DNA of 64,000 nucleotides from Agriotes lineatus. Its lineage: Eukaryota > Arthropoda > Insecta > Coleoptera > Elateridae. The stretch is taken from positions 1 to 64,000 of the forward strand of contig CALNHX010002807.1 in NCBI GenBank assembly GCA_940337035.1, given 5' to 3'. Numbering within the stretch: the stretch's first letter is position 1; each line of letters starts with the position of its first letter. Shown piece after piece: positions 11,132 through 24,400 of the stretch. The translations under genes and the position numbers were made by a program. Under the pieces are notes generated by a model, which saw only the letters and a list, made by a program, of their open reading frames with translations, had not been told where the DNA came from and searched no databases.

Positions 11132-13673
11132 GTCCCAGACGTCCCAGACGTCCTAGATGTCCCATATGTCCCTAACGTCCCAGACGTCCTAGATGTCCTA
11201 TATGTCCCTAATGTCCCAGACGTCCCAGATGTACCATATGTCCCTAACGTTCCAGACGTCCTAGATGTCCCATATGTACCCAACGTCCCAGACGTCCTAG
11301 ATGTCCTATATGTCCTTAACGTCCCAGACGTCCCAGACGTCCTAGATGTCCCATATGTCCCTAACGTCCCAAACGTCCTAGATGTCCCATATGTCCCTAA
11401 CGTCCCAGACGTCCTAGATGTCCCATATATCCCTAACGTCCCAGACGTCCCAGACGTCCTAGATGTCCCATATGTCCCTAACGTCCCAGACATCCTAGAT
11501 GTCGTATATGTCCTTAACGTCCCAGACGTCTTAGATGTCCCATATGTCCCTAACGTCTCAGACGTCCTAGATGTCCTATATGTCCCTAACGTCCCAGACG
11601 TCCCAGACGTCCTAGATGTCCCATATGTCCCTAACGTCCCAGACGTCCTAGATGTCGTATATGTCCTTAACGCACCAGACGTCCCAGACGTCCTAGATGT
11701 CCCATATGTCCCTAACGTCCCAGACGTCCTAGATGTCGCATATGTCCTTTACGTCTCAGACGTCCTAGATGCCCATATGTCCCTAACGTCGCAGACGTCC
11801 TAGATGTCCTATATGTCCTTAACGTCCCAGACGTCCCAGACGTCCTAGATGTCCCATATGTCAGTAACGTCCCAGACGTCCTAGATGTCCTATATGTTCC
11901 TAACGTCCCAGACGTCCCAGATGTCCCATATGTCCCTAACGTCCCATACGTCCCAGATGTCCCATATGTCCCTAACGTCCCAGACGTCCTAGATGTCCCA
12001 TATGACCCTAACGTACCAGACGTCCCAGATGTTCCATATGTCCCTAACGCCCAGATGTCCCAAATGTGCCATATGTCCCTAATGTCCCTAATGTTCCAAA
12101 CGTCCCAAATGTCCAATATGTCCCTAACGTCCCAGACGTCCTAGATGTCCCATATGTCCCTAACGTCCTAGACGTCCTAGATGTCCCATACGACCTTAAC
12201 GTCCCAGACGTAACTGATGCCCCATATTTCCCTAACGTCCCAGACGTCCCAGATGTCCCATATGTCCCATATGTCCTATATGTCCCTAATGTCCCAGGCG
12301 TCCTAAATGTCCCATATGTCCTTAACTTTCCAGACGTCCCAGGCGTCCTAGATGTCCCATATGTCCTTAACGTCTCAGACGTCCCAGATGTCCCATATGT
12401 CCCTAACGTCCCAGACGTCTCAGATGTCCCATATGTCCCATATGTCCCTAATGTCCCAGGCGTCCTAGATGTTCCATATGTTCCTAACGTCCCAGACATC
12501 CTAAATGTCCTATATGTCCCTAACGTCCCAGACGTCCCAGCTGTCCCGTATGTTCCTAACGTCCCAGACGTATCAGCTGTCCCGTATGTCCCTAACGTCC
12601 CAGACGTCCCAGACGTCCCAGATGTCCCATATGTCCCATATGTCCCTAACGTCCCAGACGTCCCAGATGCCCCATATTTCCCTAACGTCCCAGACGTCCC
12701 AGATGTCCCATTTGTCCCATATGTCCCATTTGTCCTAGGCGTCCCAGATGTCCCATATGTCCCATATAGCCCTAATGTACCAGGCGTCCTAAATGTCCCA
12801 TATGTCTTTAACGTAACAGACGTCCCAGACGTCCTAGATGTCCCACATGTCCTTAACGTCCCAGACGTCCCTGCTGTCCCGTATGTCCCTAACGTCCCAG
12901 ACGTCCCAAGCGTCCTAGATGTCCCATATGTCCCTAACGTCCCAGACGTGTCAGATGTCCCATATGTCCCATATGTCCCTAACGTCCCAGACGTCCCAGC
13001 TGTCCCGTATGTTCCTAACGTCCCAGACGTATCAGCTGTCCCGTATGTCCCTAACGTCCCAGACGTCCCAGACGTCCCAGATGTCCCATATGCCCTATAT
13101 GTCCCTAATGTCCCAGGCGTCCTAAATGTCTTGGATGTCCTTAACGTCTCAGACGTCTCAGATGTCCCATATGTTCCTAATGTCCCAGGCGTCCTAAATG
13201 TCCCATATGCCCTATATGCCCCTAATGTCCCAGGCGTCCTAAATGTCTTATATGTCTTTAACGTCCCAGACGTCCCAGACGTCCTAGATGTCCCATATGT
13301 CCTTAACGTCCCAGACGTTCCAGATGTCCCATATGTCCCTAACGTATCTGACGTCCCAGATGTCCCATATGTCCCATATGTCCCTAATGTTCCAAGCGTC
13401 CTGGATGTTTCATATGTCCCTAACGTCCCAGACGTCCTAAATGTCCCATATGTCCTTAACGTCCCAGACGTCCCAGCTGTCCCGTATGTCCCTAACGTCC
13501 CAGACGTCCCAGACGTCCTAGATGTCCCATATGCCTATAACGTCCCAAACTTCCTAGATGTCCTATATGTCCCTAACGTCCCAGACGTCCCAGACGTCCC
13601 AGACGTCCCAGACGTCCCTGATGTCCCATATGTCCCTAATGTCCCAGGCGACCTAAATGTCCCATATGTCAAC
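11132..13673. repeat. 2542-bp tandem duplication, copy 1
   Basis: Every marker I followed here reappears exactly 2542 bases later: the 8-mers at 11771 and 12049, the 6-mer GTCAAC at 13668, and several rare variant units. The length is 283 nonamers minus 5 bases, and the two 8-mers and one 6-mer account for those 5. Over the roughly 530 consecutive codons that I compared I saw no difference between this copy and the next. Confidence 0.9.
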
Positions 13674-16215
13674 GTCCCAGACGTCCCAGACGTCCTAGAT
13701 GTCCCATATGTCCCTAACGTCCCAGACGTCCTAGATGTCCTATATGTCCCTAATGTCCCAGACGTCCCAGATGTACCATATGTCCCTAACGTTCCAGACG
13801 TCCTAGATGTCCCATATGTACCCAACGTCCCAGACGTCCTAGATGTCCTATATGTCCTTAACGTCCCAGACGTCCCAGACGTCCTAGATGTCCCATATGT
13901 CCCTAACGTCCCAAACGTCCTAGATGTCCCATATGTCCCTAACGTCCCAGACGTCCTAGATGTCCCATATATCCCTAACGTCCCAGACGTCCCAGACGTC
14001 CTAGATGTCCCATATGTCCCTAACGTCCCAGACATCCTAGATGTCGTATATGTCCTTAACGTCCCAGACGTCTTAGATGTCCCATATGTCCCTAACGTCT
14101 CAGACGTCCTAGATGTCCTATATGTCCCTAACGTCCCAGACGTCCCAGACGTCCTAGATGTCCCATATGTCCCTAACGTCCCAGACGTCCTAGATGTCGT
14201 ATATGTCCTTAACGCACCAGACGTCCCAGACGTCCTAGATGTCCCATATGTCCCTAACGTCCCAGACGTCCTAGATGTCGCATATGTCCTTTACGTCTCA
14301 GACGTCCTAGATGCCCATATGTCCCTAACGTCGCAGACGTCCTAGATGTCCTATATGTCCTTAACGTCCCAGACGTCCCAGACGTCCTAGATGTCCCATA
14401 TGTCAGTAACGTCCCAGACGTCCTAGATGTCCTATATGTTCCTAACGTCCCAGACGTCCCAGATGTCCCATATGTCCCTAACGTCCCATACGTCCCAGAT
14501 GTCCCATATGTCCCTAACGTCCCAGACGTCCTAGATGTCCCATATGACCCTAACGTACCAGACGTCCCAGATGTTCCATATGTCCCTAACGCCCAGATGT
14601 CCCAAATGTGCCATATGTCCCTAATGTCCCTAATGTTCCAAACGTCCCAAATGTCCAATATGTCCCTAACGTCCCAGACGTCCTAGATGTCCCATATGTC
14701 CCTAACGTCCTAGACGTCCTAGATGTCCCATACGACCTTAACGTCCCAGACGTAACTGATGCCCCATATTTCCCTAACGTCCCAGACGTCCCAGATGTCC
14801 CATATGTCCCATATGTCCTATATGTCCCTAATGTCCCAGGCGTCCTAAATGTCCCATATGTCCTTAACTTTCCAGACGTCCCAGGCGTCCTAGATGTCCC
14901 ATATGTCCTTAACGTCTCAGACGTCCCAGATGTCCCATATGTCCCTAACGTCCCAGACGTCTCAGATGTCCCATATGTCCCATATGTCCCTAATGTCCCA
15001 GGCGTCCTAGATGTTCCATATGTTCCTAACGTCCCAGACATCCTAAATGTCCTATATGTCCCTAACGTCCCAGACGTCCCAGCTGTCCCGTATGTTCCTA
15101 ACGTCCCAGACGTATCAGCTGTCCCGTATGTCCCTAACGTCCCAGACGTCCCAGACGTCCCAGATGTCCCATATGTCCCATATGTCCCTAACGTCCCAGA
15201 CGTCCCAGATGCCCCATATTTCCCTAACGTCCCAGACGTCCCAGATGTCCCATTTGTCCCATATGTCCCATTTGTCCTAGGCGTCCCAGATGTCCCATAT
15301 GTCCCATATAGCCCTAATGTACCAGGCGTCCTAAATGTCCCATATGTCTTTAACGTAACAGACGTCCCAGACGTCCTAGATGTCCCACATGTCCTTAACG
15401 TCCCAGACGTCCCTGCTGTCCCGTATGTCCCTAACGTCCCAGACGTCCCAAGCGTCCTAGATGTCCCATATGTCCCTAACGTCCCAGACGTGTCAGATGT
15501 CCCATATGTCCCATATGTCCCTAACGTCCCAGACGTCCCAGCTGTCCCGTATGTTCCTAACGTCCCAGACGTATCAGCTGTCCCGTATGTCCCTAACGTC
15601 CCAGACGTCCCAGACGTCCCAGATGTCCCATATGCCCTATATGTCCCTAATGTCCCAGGCGTCCTAAATGTCTTGGATGTCCTTAACGTCTCAGACGTCT
15701 CAGATGTCCCATATGTTCCTAATGTCCCAGGCGTCCTAAATGTCCCATATGCCCTATATGCCCCTAATGTCCCAGGCGTCCTAAATGTCTTATATGTCTT
15801 TAACGTCCCAGACGTCCCAGACGTCCTAGATGTCCCATATGTCCTTAACGTCCCAGACGTTCCAGATGTCCCATATGTCCCTAACGTATCTGACGTCCCA
15901 GATGTCCCATATGTCCCATATGTCCCTAATGTTCCAAGCGTCCTGGATGTTTCATATGTCCCTAACGTCCCAGACGTCCTAAATGTCCCATATGTCCTTA
16001 ACGTCCCAGACGTCCCAGCTGTCCCGTATGTCCCTAACGTCCCAGACGTCCCAGACGTCCTAGATGTCCCATATGCCTATAACGTCCCAAACTTCCTAGA
16101 TGTCCTATATGTCCCTAACGTCCCAGACGTCCCAGACGTCCCAGACGTCCCAGACGTCCCTGATGTCCCATATGTCCCTAATGTCCCAGGCGACCTAAAT
16201 GTCCCATATGTCAAC
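13674..16215. repeat. 2542-bp tandem duplication, copy 2
   Basis: Second copy of the segment at 11132-13673, with the same irregular units at 14313, 14591 and 16210. It ends where the next unit reads GTTCCAGAC instead of the GTCCCAGAC that follows copy 1. The apparent identity over 2.5 kb points to a very recent duplication event or to an assembly duplication. Confidence 0.9.
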
Positions 16216-19200
16216 GTTCCAGACGTTCCAGACGTCCTAGATGTCCCATATGTCCTTAACGTCCCCGACGTCTTAGATATCCCATATGTCCCTAACGTCC
16301 CAGACGTCCCAGATTAACCCATATGTCCCATATGTCCCTAACGTCCCAGACGTCCCAGATGTCCCATATGTCCCATATGTCCCATATGTCCCTAATGTCC
16401 CAGGCGTCCTAAATGTTTAATATGTCCCTAACGTCCCAGATGTCCCATATGTCCCTAACGTCCCAGACGTCCCAGATGTCCCATATGTCCCTAACGTCCC
16501 AGACGTCCCAGATGTCCCATATGTCCCATATGTCCCTAATGTCCCAGGCGTCCTAAATGTCCCATATGTCCTTAGCTTCCCAGACGTCTCAGACGTCTCA
16601 GATGTCCCATATGTCCCTAACGTCCCAGACGTCTCAGATGTCCCATATGTCCCATATGTCCCTAATGTCCCAGGAGTCCTAGATGTTCCATATGTCCTTA
16701 ACGTCTCAGACGTCCCAGATGTCTCATATGTCCTATATGTCCCTAATGTCCCAGGCGTCCTAGATGTTTCATTTGTCCCTAACGTCCCAGACGTCCTAAA
16801 TGTCCCATATGTCTCTGACGTCCCAGCCGTCCCAGTTGTCCCGTATGTTCCTAACGTCCCAGACGTCCCAGACGCCCTAGATGTCCCTATCGTCCCAGAC
16901 GTCCCAGACGTCCTAGATGTCCCATACGTCCCTAACGTCCCAGACGTCCTAGATGTCCTATATGTACCTAACGTCCCAGACGTCCTAGATGTCCTATTTG
17001 TCCCTAACGTCCTAAACGTCCTAGATGTCCTATATGTCCCTAACGTCCCAGACGTCCCAGATGTACCATATGTCCCTAACGTCCCAGACGTCCCAGACGT
17101 CCTAGATGTCGTATATGTCCCTAACGTCCCAGATGTCCTAGATGTCCTATATGTCCTTAACGTCCCAGACGTCCCAGACGTCCTAGATGTCCCATATGTC
17201 CCTAATGTCCCAGACGTCCTAGATGTCCTATATGTCCCTAACGTCCCAGAAGTCCCAGATGTCCCATATGTCCCTAACGTCCCATACGTCCCAGATGGCC
17301 CATATGTTTCTAACGTCCCTGACGGCCTAGATGTCCCATATGTCCCTAACGTCCTAGATGTCCCAAATGTGCCATATGTCCCTAATGTCCCTAAAGTCCC
17401 AGACGTCCCAAATGTCCCATATGGCCCTAACGTCCCAGACGTCCTAGATGTCCCATATGTCCCTAACGTTCTAGACGTTCTAGATGTCCCATGCGTCCTT
17501 AACGTCCCAGACGTCCCAGATGCCCCATATTTCCCTAACATCCCAGACGTCTCAGATGTCCCATATGTCCCATATGTCCCATTTGTCCTAGGCGTCTCAG
17601 ATGTCCCATATGTCCCATATATCCCTAATGTACCAGGCGTCCTAAATGTCCCATATGTCCTTAACGTCCCAGACGTGCCAGACGTCTTAGATGTCCCACA
17701 TGTTCTTAACGTCCCAGACGTCCCAAGCGTCCTAGATGTCCCATATGTCCCTAACGTCCCAGACGTCCCAGACGTCCCATATGTCCCTAACGTCCCAGAC
17801 GTCCCAGATGCCCCATATGACCCATATGCCCATAATGTCTCAGACGTCCCATATGTTTCTAACGTCCCAGACGTCCCAGATGTCCCATATGTCCCTAACT
17901 TCCTAGACGTCCTAGATGTCTCATACGTCCTTAACGTCCCAGACGTCCCTGATGCCCTATATGTGCCTAACGTCCCATACGTACCAGATGTCCCATACGT
18001 CCCATACGCCCCTAACGTCCCAGACGTAGCAGACGTCCCAGATGCCCCATATGTCCCATATGTCCCTAATGTCCCAGGCGTCCTAGATGTTCCATATGTC
18101 CCTAACGTCCCAGACGTCCCAGACGTCCTAGATGTTCCATATGTCCCTAACGTCCTCGATGTCCCAAATGTGCCATATGTCCCTAATGTCCCTAATGTCC
18201 CAGACGTCCCAAATGTCCCATATGGCCCTAACGTCCCAGACGTCCTAGATGTCCCATATGTCCCTAACGTTCTAGACGTCCTAGATGACCCATGCGTCCT
18301 TAACGTCCCAGACGTCCCAGATGCCCCATATTTCCCTAACGTCCCAGACGTCTCAGATGTCCCATACGTCCCATATGTCCCATTTGTCCTAGGCGTCCCA
18401 GATGTCCCATATGTCCCATATATTCCTAATGTACCAGGCGTCCTAAATGTCCCATATGTCCTTAACGTCCCAGACGTGCCAGACGTCCTAGATGTCCCAC
18501 ATGTTCTTAACGTCCCAGACGTCCCAAGCGTCCTAGATGTCCCATATGTCCCTAACGTCCCAGACATCCCAGACGTCCCATATGCCCCTAACGTCCCAGA
18601 CGTCCCAGATGTCCCATATGACCCATATGCCCATAATGTCTCAGACGTCCCAGATGTCTCATATGTTTCTAACGTCCCAGACGTCCCAGATGTCCCATAC
18701 GTCCCTAACTTCCTAGACGTCCTAGATGTCTCATACGTCCTTAACGTCCCAGACGTCCCTGATGCCCTATATGTGCCTAACGTCCTATACGTACCAGATG
18801 TCCCATACGTCCCATACGCCCCTAACGTCCCAGACGTCCCAGACGTCCCAGATGCCCCATATGTCCCATATGTCCCTAATGTCCCAGGCGTCCTAGATGT
18901 TCCATATGTCCCTAACGTCCCAGACGTCCCAGACGTCCTAGATGTTCCATATGTCCCTAACGTCTCAGACGTCCTAAATGTCCTACATGTCCCTAACGTC
19001 CCAGACGTCCCAGATGTTCCATATGTCCCTAATGTCCCAGGCGTCCTAAATGTCTTATATGTCCTTAACGTCCCAGACGTTCCAGACGTACTAGATGTCC
19101 CATATGTCCTTAACGTCTCAGACGTCTCAGATGTCCCATATGTCCCATATGTCCCTAATGTCCCAGGCGTCCTAAATGTCCCATATGTCCTTAAAGTCCC

Positions 19201-20523
19201 AGACGTCTCAGACGTCCTAGATGTCCTATTTGTCCCTAACGTCCTAAACGTCCCAGACGTCCCAGATGTCCCATATGTACCTAATGTCCCAGGCGTCACT
19301 GATGTCCCATATGTCCCTAATGTCCCAGGCGACCTAAATTTCCCATATGTCAACGTCCCAGACGTTCCAGACGTCCTAGATGTCACATATGTCCTTAACT
19401 TCCCCGACGTCCCAGATGTCCCATATGTCCCATATGTCCCTAATGTCCCAGGCGTCCTAAATGTTTAATATGTTTCTAACGTCCCAGATGTCCTAAATGT
19501 CCCATATGTCCCTAATGTCCCAGGCGTCCTAAATGTTTAATATGTCCCTAACGTCCCCGACGTCCAAGATGTCCCATATGTCCCTAACGTCCCAAACGTC
19601 CCAGATGTCTCATATGTCCCATATGTCTCTAATGTCCCAGGCGTCCTAGATGTTCCATATGTTCCTAACGTCTCAGAGGTCCCAACTGTCCCGTATGTCC
19701 CTAACGTCCCAGACGTCCCAGACGTTCTAGATGTCCCATATGTCCCTAACGTCCCAGCCGTTCCAGATGTCCCATAAGTCTCAAATGTCTCTAATGTCCC
19801 AGGAGTCCCATATGCCCATATGTCCCTAATGTCCCAGGCGTCCTAAATGTCACATATGTCGTTAACGTCCCAGACGTCCCAGACGTCCTAGATGTCCCAT
19901 ATGTCCTTAACGTCCCAGACGTCCCAGATGTCCCATATGTCCCTAACGTCTCAGACGTCCCACATGTCCCATATGTCCCATATGTCCCTAATGTCCCAGG
20001 CGTCCCAGATGTCCCATATGTCCCATATGTCCCTAATGTCCCAGGCGTGCTAAATGTCCCATATGACCCTAACGTCCCAAACGTCCCAGATGTCTCATAT
20101 GTCCCATATGTCTCTAATGTCCCAGGCGTCCTAGATGTTCCATATGGCCCTAACGTCCCAGAGGTCCCAGCTGTCCCGTATGTCCCTAACGTCCCAGACG
20201 TCAAAAACGTCCCATATGTCCCATATGTCCCTAATGTCCCAGGCGTCCTAGATGTGCCTAATGTCCCTAACGTCCCAGACATCCTAAATGTCCTATATGT
20301 CCCTAACGTCTCAGACGTCCCAGATGTCCCATATGTACCTAACGTCGCAGACGTCTCAGGCGTCCTAGATGTCCCATATGTCCTTAACTTCCCAGACGTC
20401 CCAGGCGTCCTAGATGTCCCATATGTCCTTAACGTCTCAGACGTCCCAGATGTCCCATATGTCCCTAACGTCAGAGACGTCTCAGATGTCCCATATGTCC
20501 CATATGTCCCTAATGTCCCAGGC
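16216..20523. repeat. Satellite array, rearranged higher-order unit
   Basis: No gene is present. From about 17369 to 19468 the unit order follows that of 1296-3323 and 6052-8115, ending in the double TAA landmark (19466 and 19538). Up to about 17340 it instead resembles the array around 26900-27560, with words such as GTTTCATTT and GTCCCAGCC-GTCCCAGTT. The segment is therefore a mosaic of two higher-order families. Confidence 0.7.
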
Positions 20524-23500
20524 GTCCTAGATGTTGCATATGTCCCTAACGTCCCAGACATCCTAAATGTCCTATATGTCCCTAACGTCCCAGACGTCCT
20601 AGCTGTCCCGTATGTCCCTAACGTCCCAGACGTCCCAGACGTTCTGGATGTCCCATATGTCCCTAACGACCCAGACGTCCTAGTTGTCCTATATGTCCCT
20701 AACGTCCCAGACGTCCCAGACGTCCCAGATGTCCCATATGTCCCATATGTCCCTAATGCCCCAGGCGTCCCAGATGTCTCATACGTCCCATATGTCCCTA
20801 ATGTACCAGGCGTTCTAAATGTCCCATATGTCCTTAACGTCCCAGACGTCCCAGACGTCCTAGATGTCCTATATGTCCTTAACGTCCCAGACGTCCCAGA
20901 TGTCCCATATGTTCCTAACGTCCCGGACGTCCCAGATATCCCTAATGTTCCATATGTCTCGAACGTCCCAGGCGTCCTAGATGTTCCATATGTTTCTAAC
21001 GTCCCAGACGTCCTAAATGTCCCATATGTCCCTAAAGCCCCAGACGTCCCAGCTGTCCCGTATGTCCCTAACGTTCAAGACGTCCTAGCTGTCCTATATG
21101 TCCCTAACGTCCCAGATGTCCTAGATGTCCCATATGTCCCTAACGTCCCAGACGTCCTAGATGTCCCATAAGTCCTTAACGTCTCAGACGTCCCAGATGT
21201 CTCATATGTCCCATATGTCCCTAATGTCCCAGGCGTCTTAGATGTTTTATTTGTCCCTAACGTCCCAGACGTCCTAAATGTCGCATATGTCCCTAACGTC
21301 CCAGCCGTCCCAGCTGTCCCGTATGTCCCTAACGTCCCAGACGACCTAGATGTCCCTATCGTCCCAGACGTCCCAGACGTCCTAGATGTCCCATACGTCC
21401 CTAACGTCCAAGACGTCCTAGATGTCCTATATGTCCCTAACGTCCCAGACGTCCCAGACGTCCCAGACGTCCTAGATGTCCCATATGTCCCTAACGTCCC
21501 AGACGTCCTAGATGTCCTATATGTCCCTAACGTCCCAGACGTCCCAGATGTACCATATGCCCCTAACGTCCCAGACGTCCCAGACTTCCCAGCTGTCCCG
21601 TATGTCCCTAACGTCCCAGACGTCCCAGACGTGCTAGATGTCCCATATGTCCCTAACGTCCCAGACGTCCTAGATGTCGTATATGTCCCTAACGTCAGAG
21701 ACGTCCTAGATGACCTATATGTCCTTAACGTCCAAGACGTCCCAGACGTCCTAGATGTCCCATATGTCCCTAACGTCCCAGACGTCCTAGATGTCCTATA
21801 TGTCCCTAATGTCCCAGACGTCCCAGATGTACCATATGTCCCTAACGTCCCAGACGTCCTAGATGTCCCATATGTACCTAACGTCCCAGACGTCCTAGAT
21901 GTCCTATATGTCCTTAACGTCCCAGACGTCCCAGACGTCCTAGATGTCCCATATGTCCCTAACGTCCCAGACGTCCTAGATGTCTTATATATCCCTAACG
22001 TACCAGACGTCCCAGATGTACCATATGTCACTAACGTCCCAGACGTCCTAGATGTCCCATATGTCCCTAACGTCCCAGACGTCCTAGATGTCCTATATGT
22101 TCCTAACGTCCTAGACGTCCCAGATGTCCCATATGTCCCTAACGTCCCATACGTCCCAAATGTCCCATATGTCCCTAACGTCCCAGACGTCCTAGATGTC
22201 CCATATGTCCCTAACGTTCCAGACGTCCTAGATGTCCCATATATCCCTAACGTCCCAGACGTCCCAGACGTCCTAGATGTCCCATATGTTCCTAACGTCC
22301 CAGACGTCCTAGACGTCGTATATGTCCTTAACGTCCCAGACGTCCCAGACGTCCTAGATGTCCCATATGTCCCTAACGTCTCAGACGTCCTAGATGTCCT
22401 ATATGTCCCTAACGTCCCAGACGCCCCAGACGTCCTAGATGTCCCATATGTCCCTAACGTCCCAGACGTCCTAGATGTCGTATATGTCCTTAACGTCCCA
22501 GACGTCCCAAACGTCCTAGATGTCCCATATGACCCTAACGTCCCAGACGTCCTAGATGTCCCATATGTCCCTAACGTCCCAGACGTCCTAGATGTTGCAT
22601 ATGTCCCTAAGGTCGCAGACGTCCTAGATGTCCTATCTGTCCTTAACGTCCCATACGTCCCAGATGTCCCATATGTCCCTAACGTCCCAGACGTCCTAGA
22701 TGTCCCATATGTCCCTAACGTACCAGACGTCCCAGATGTTCCATATGTCCCTAACGTCCCAGATGTCCCAAATGTGCCATATGTCCCGAATGTCCCTAAT
22801 GTTCCAGACGTCCCAAATGTCCAATATGTCTTTAACGTCCCAGACGTCCTAGATGTCCCATATGTCCCTAACGTCCTAGACGTCCTAGATGTCCCATACG
22901 TCCTTAACGTCCCAGACGTCCCTGATGCCCCATATTTCCCTAACGTCCCAGACGTCTCAGATGTCCCATATGTCCCTAATGTCCCAGGCGTCCTAGATGT
23001 TCCATATGTCCCTAACGTCCCAGACATCCTAAATGTCCTATATGTCCCTAACGTCCCAGACGTCCCTGATGCCCCATATTTCCCTAACGTCCCAGACGTC
23101 CCAGATGTCCCATATGTCCCATATGTCCCATATGTCCCTAATATCCCAGGCGTCCTAAATGTCCCATATGTCCTTAACTTCCCAGACGTCCCAGGCGTCC
23201 TAGATGTCCCATATGTCCTTAACGTCTCAGACGTCCCAGATGTCCCATATGTCCCTAACGTCCCAGGCGTCCTAGATGTCCCATATGTCCCTAACGTCCC
23301 AGACGTCTCAGATGTCCCATATGTCCCATATGTCCCTAATGTCCCAGGCGTCCTAGATGTCCAATATGTCCCTAACGTCCCAGACGTCTCAGATGTCCCA
23401 TATGTCCCATATGTCCCTAATGTCCCAGGCGTCCTAAATGTCCCATATGTCCTTAACTTCCCAGACGTCCAAGGCGTCCTAGATTTCCCATATGTCCTTA

Positions 23501-24400
23501 ACGTCTCAGACGTCCCAGATGTCCCATTTGTCCCTCACGTCCCAGACGTCTCAGATGTCCCATATGTCCTATATGTCCCTAATGTCCCAGGAGTCTTAGA
23601 TGTTCCATATGTCCTTAACGTCTCAGACGTCCAAGATGTCTCATATGTCCCATATGTCCCTAATGTCCCAGGCGTCCTAGATGTTTCATTTGTCCCTAAC
23701 GTCCCAGACGTCCTAAATGTCCCATATGTCCCTAACGTCCCAGCCGCCCCAGTTGTCCCGTATGTTCCTAACGTCCCAGACGTCCCAGACGCCCTAGATG
23801 TCCCTTTCGTCCCAGACGTCCCAGACGTCCTAGATGTCCCATACGTCCCTAACGTCCCAGACGTCCTAGATGTCCTATATGTACCTAACGTCCTAAACGT
23901 CCTAGATGTCCTATATGTCCCTAACGTCCCAGACGTCCCAGATGTACCATATGTCCCTAACGTCCCAGACGTCCCAGACGTCCTAACTGTCCCGTATGTC
24001 CCTAACGTCCCAGACGTCCCAGACGTCCTAGATGTCCCATATGTCCCTAACGTCCCAGACGTCCTAGATGTCGTATATGTCCCTAACGTCCCAGACGTCC
24101 TAGATGTCCTATATGTCCTTAACGTCCCAGACGTCCCAGACGTCCTAGATGTCCCATATGTCCCTAATGTCCCAGACGTCCTAGATGTCCTATATGTCCC
24201 TAACGTCCCAGACGTCCCAGATGTCCCATACGTCCCTAACGTCCCATACGTCCCAGATGGCCCATATGTTTCTAACGTCCCTGACGGCCTAGATGTCCCA
24301 TATGTCCCTAACGTCCTAGATGTCCCAAATGTGCCATATGTCCCTAATGTCCCTAATGTCCCAGACGTCCCAAATGTCCCATATGGCCCTAACGTCTAAG
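20524..24400. repeat. Satellite array, start of higher-order unit then new order
   Basis: It begins with the same marker as positions 1, 4712 and 9656 and follows that order for about 1.2 kb. It then runs through many GTCCCAGAC-GTCCTAGAT pairs resembling 11132-12000. After about 22900 it takes on the order typical of the right half of the window, for example GTCCAAGGC-GTCCTAGAT-TTCCCATAT near 23470. A single substitution creates GTCTAAGAC near 24394. No gene is seen. Confidence 0.7.
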
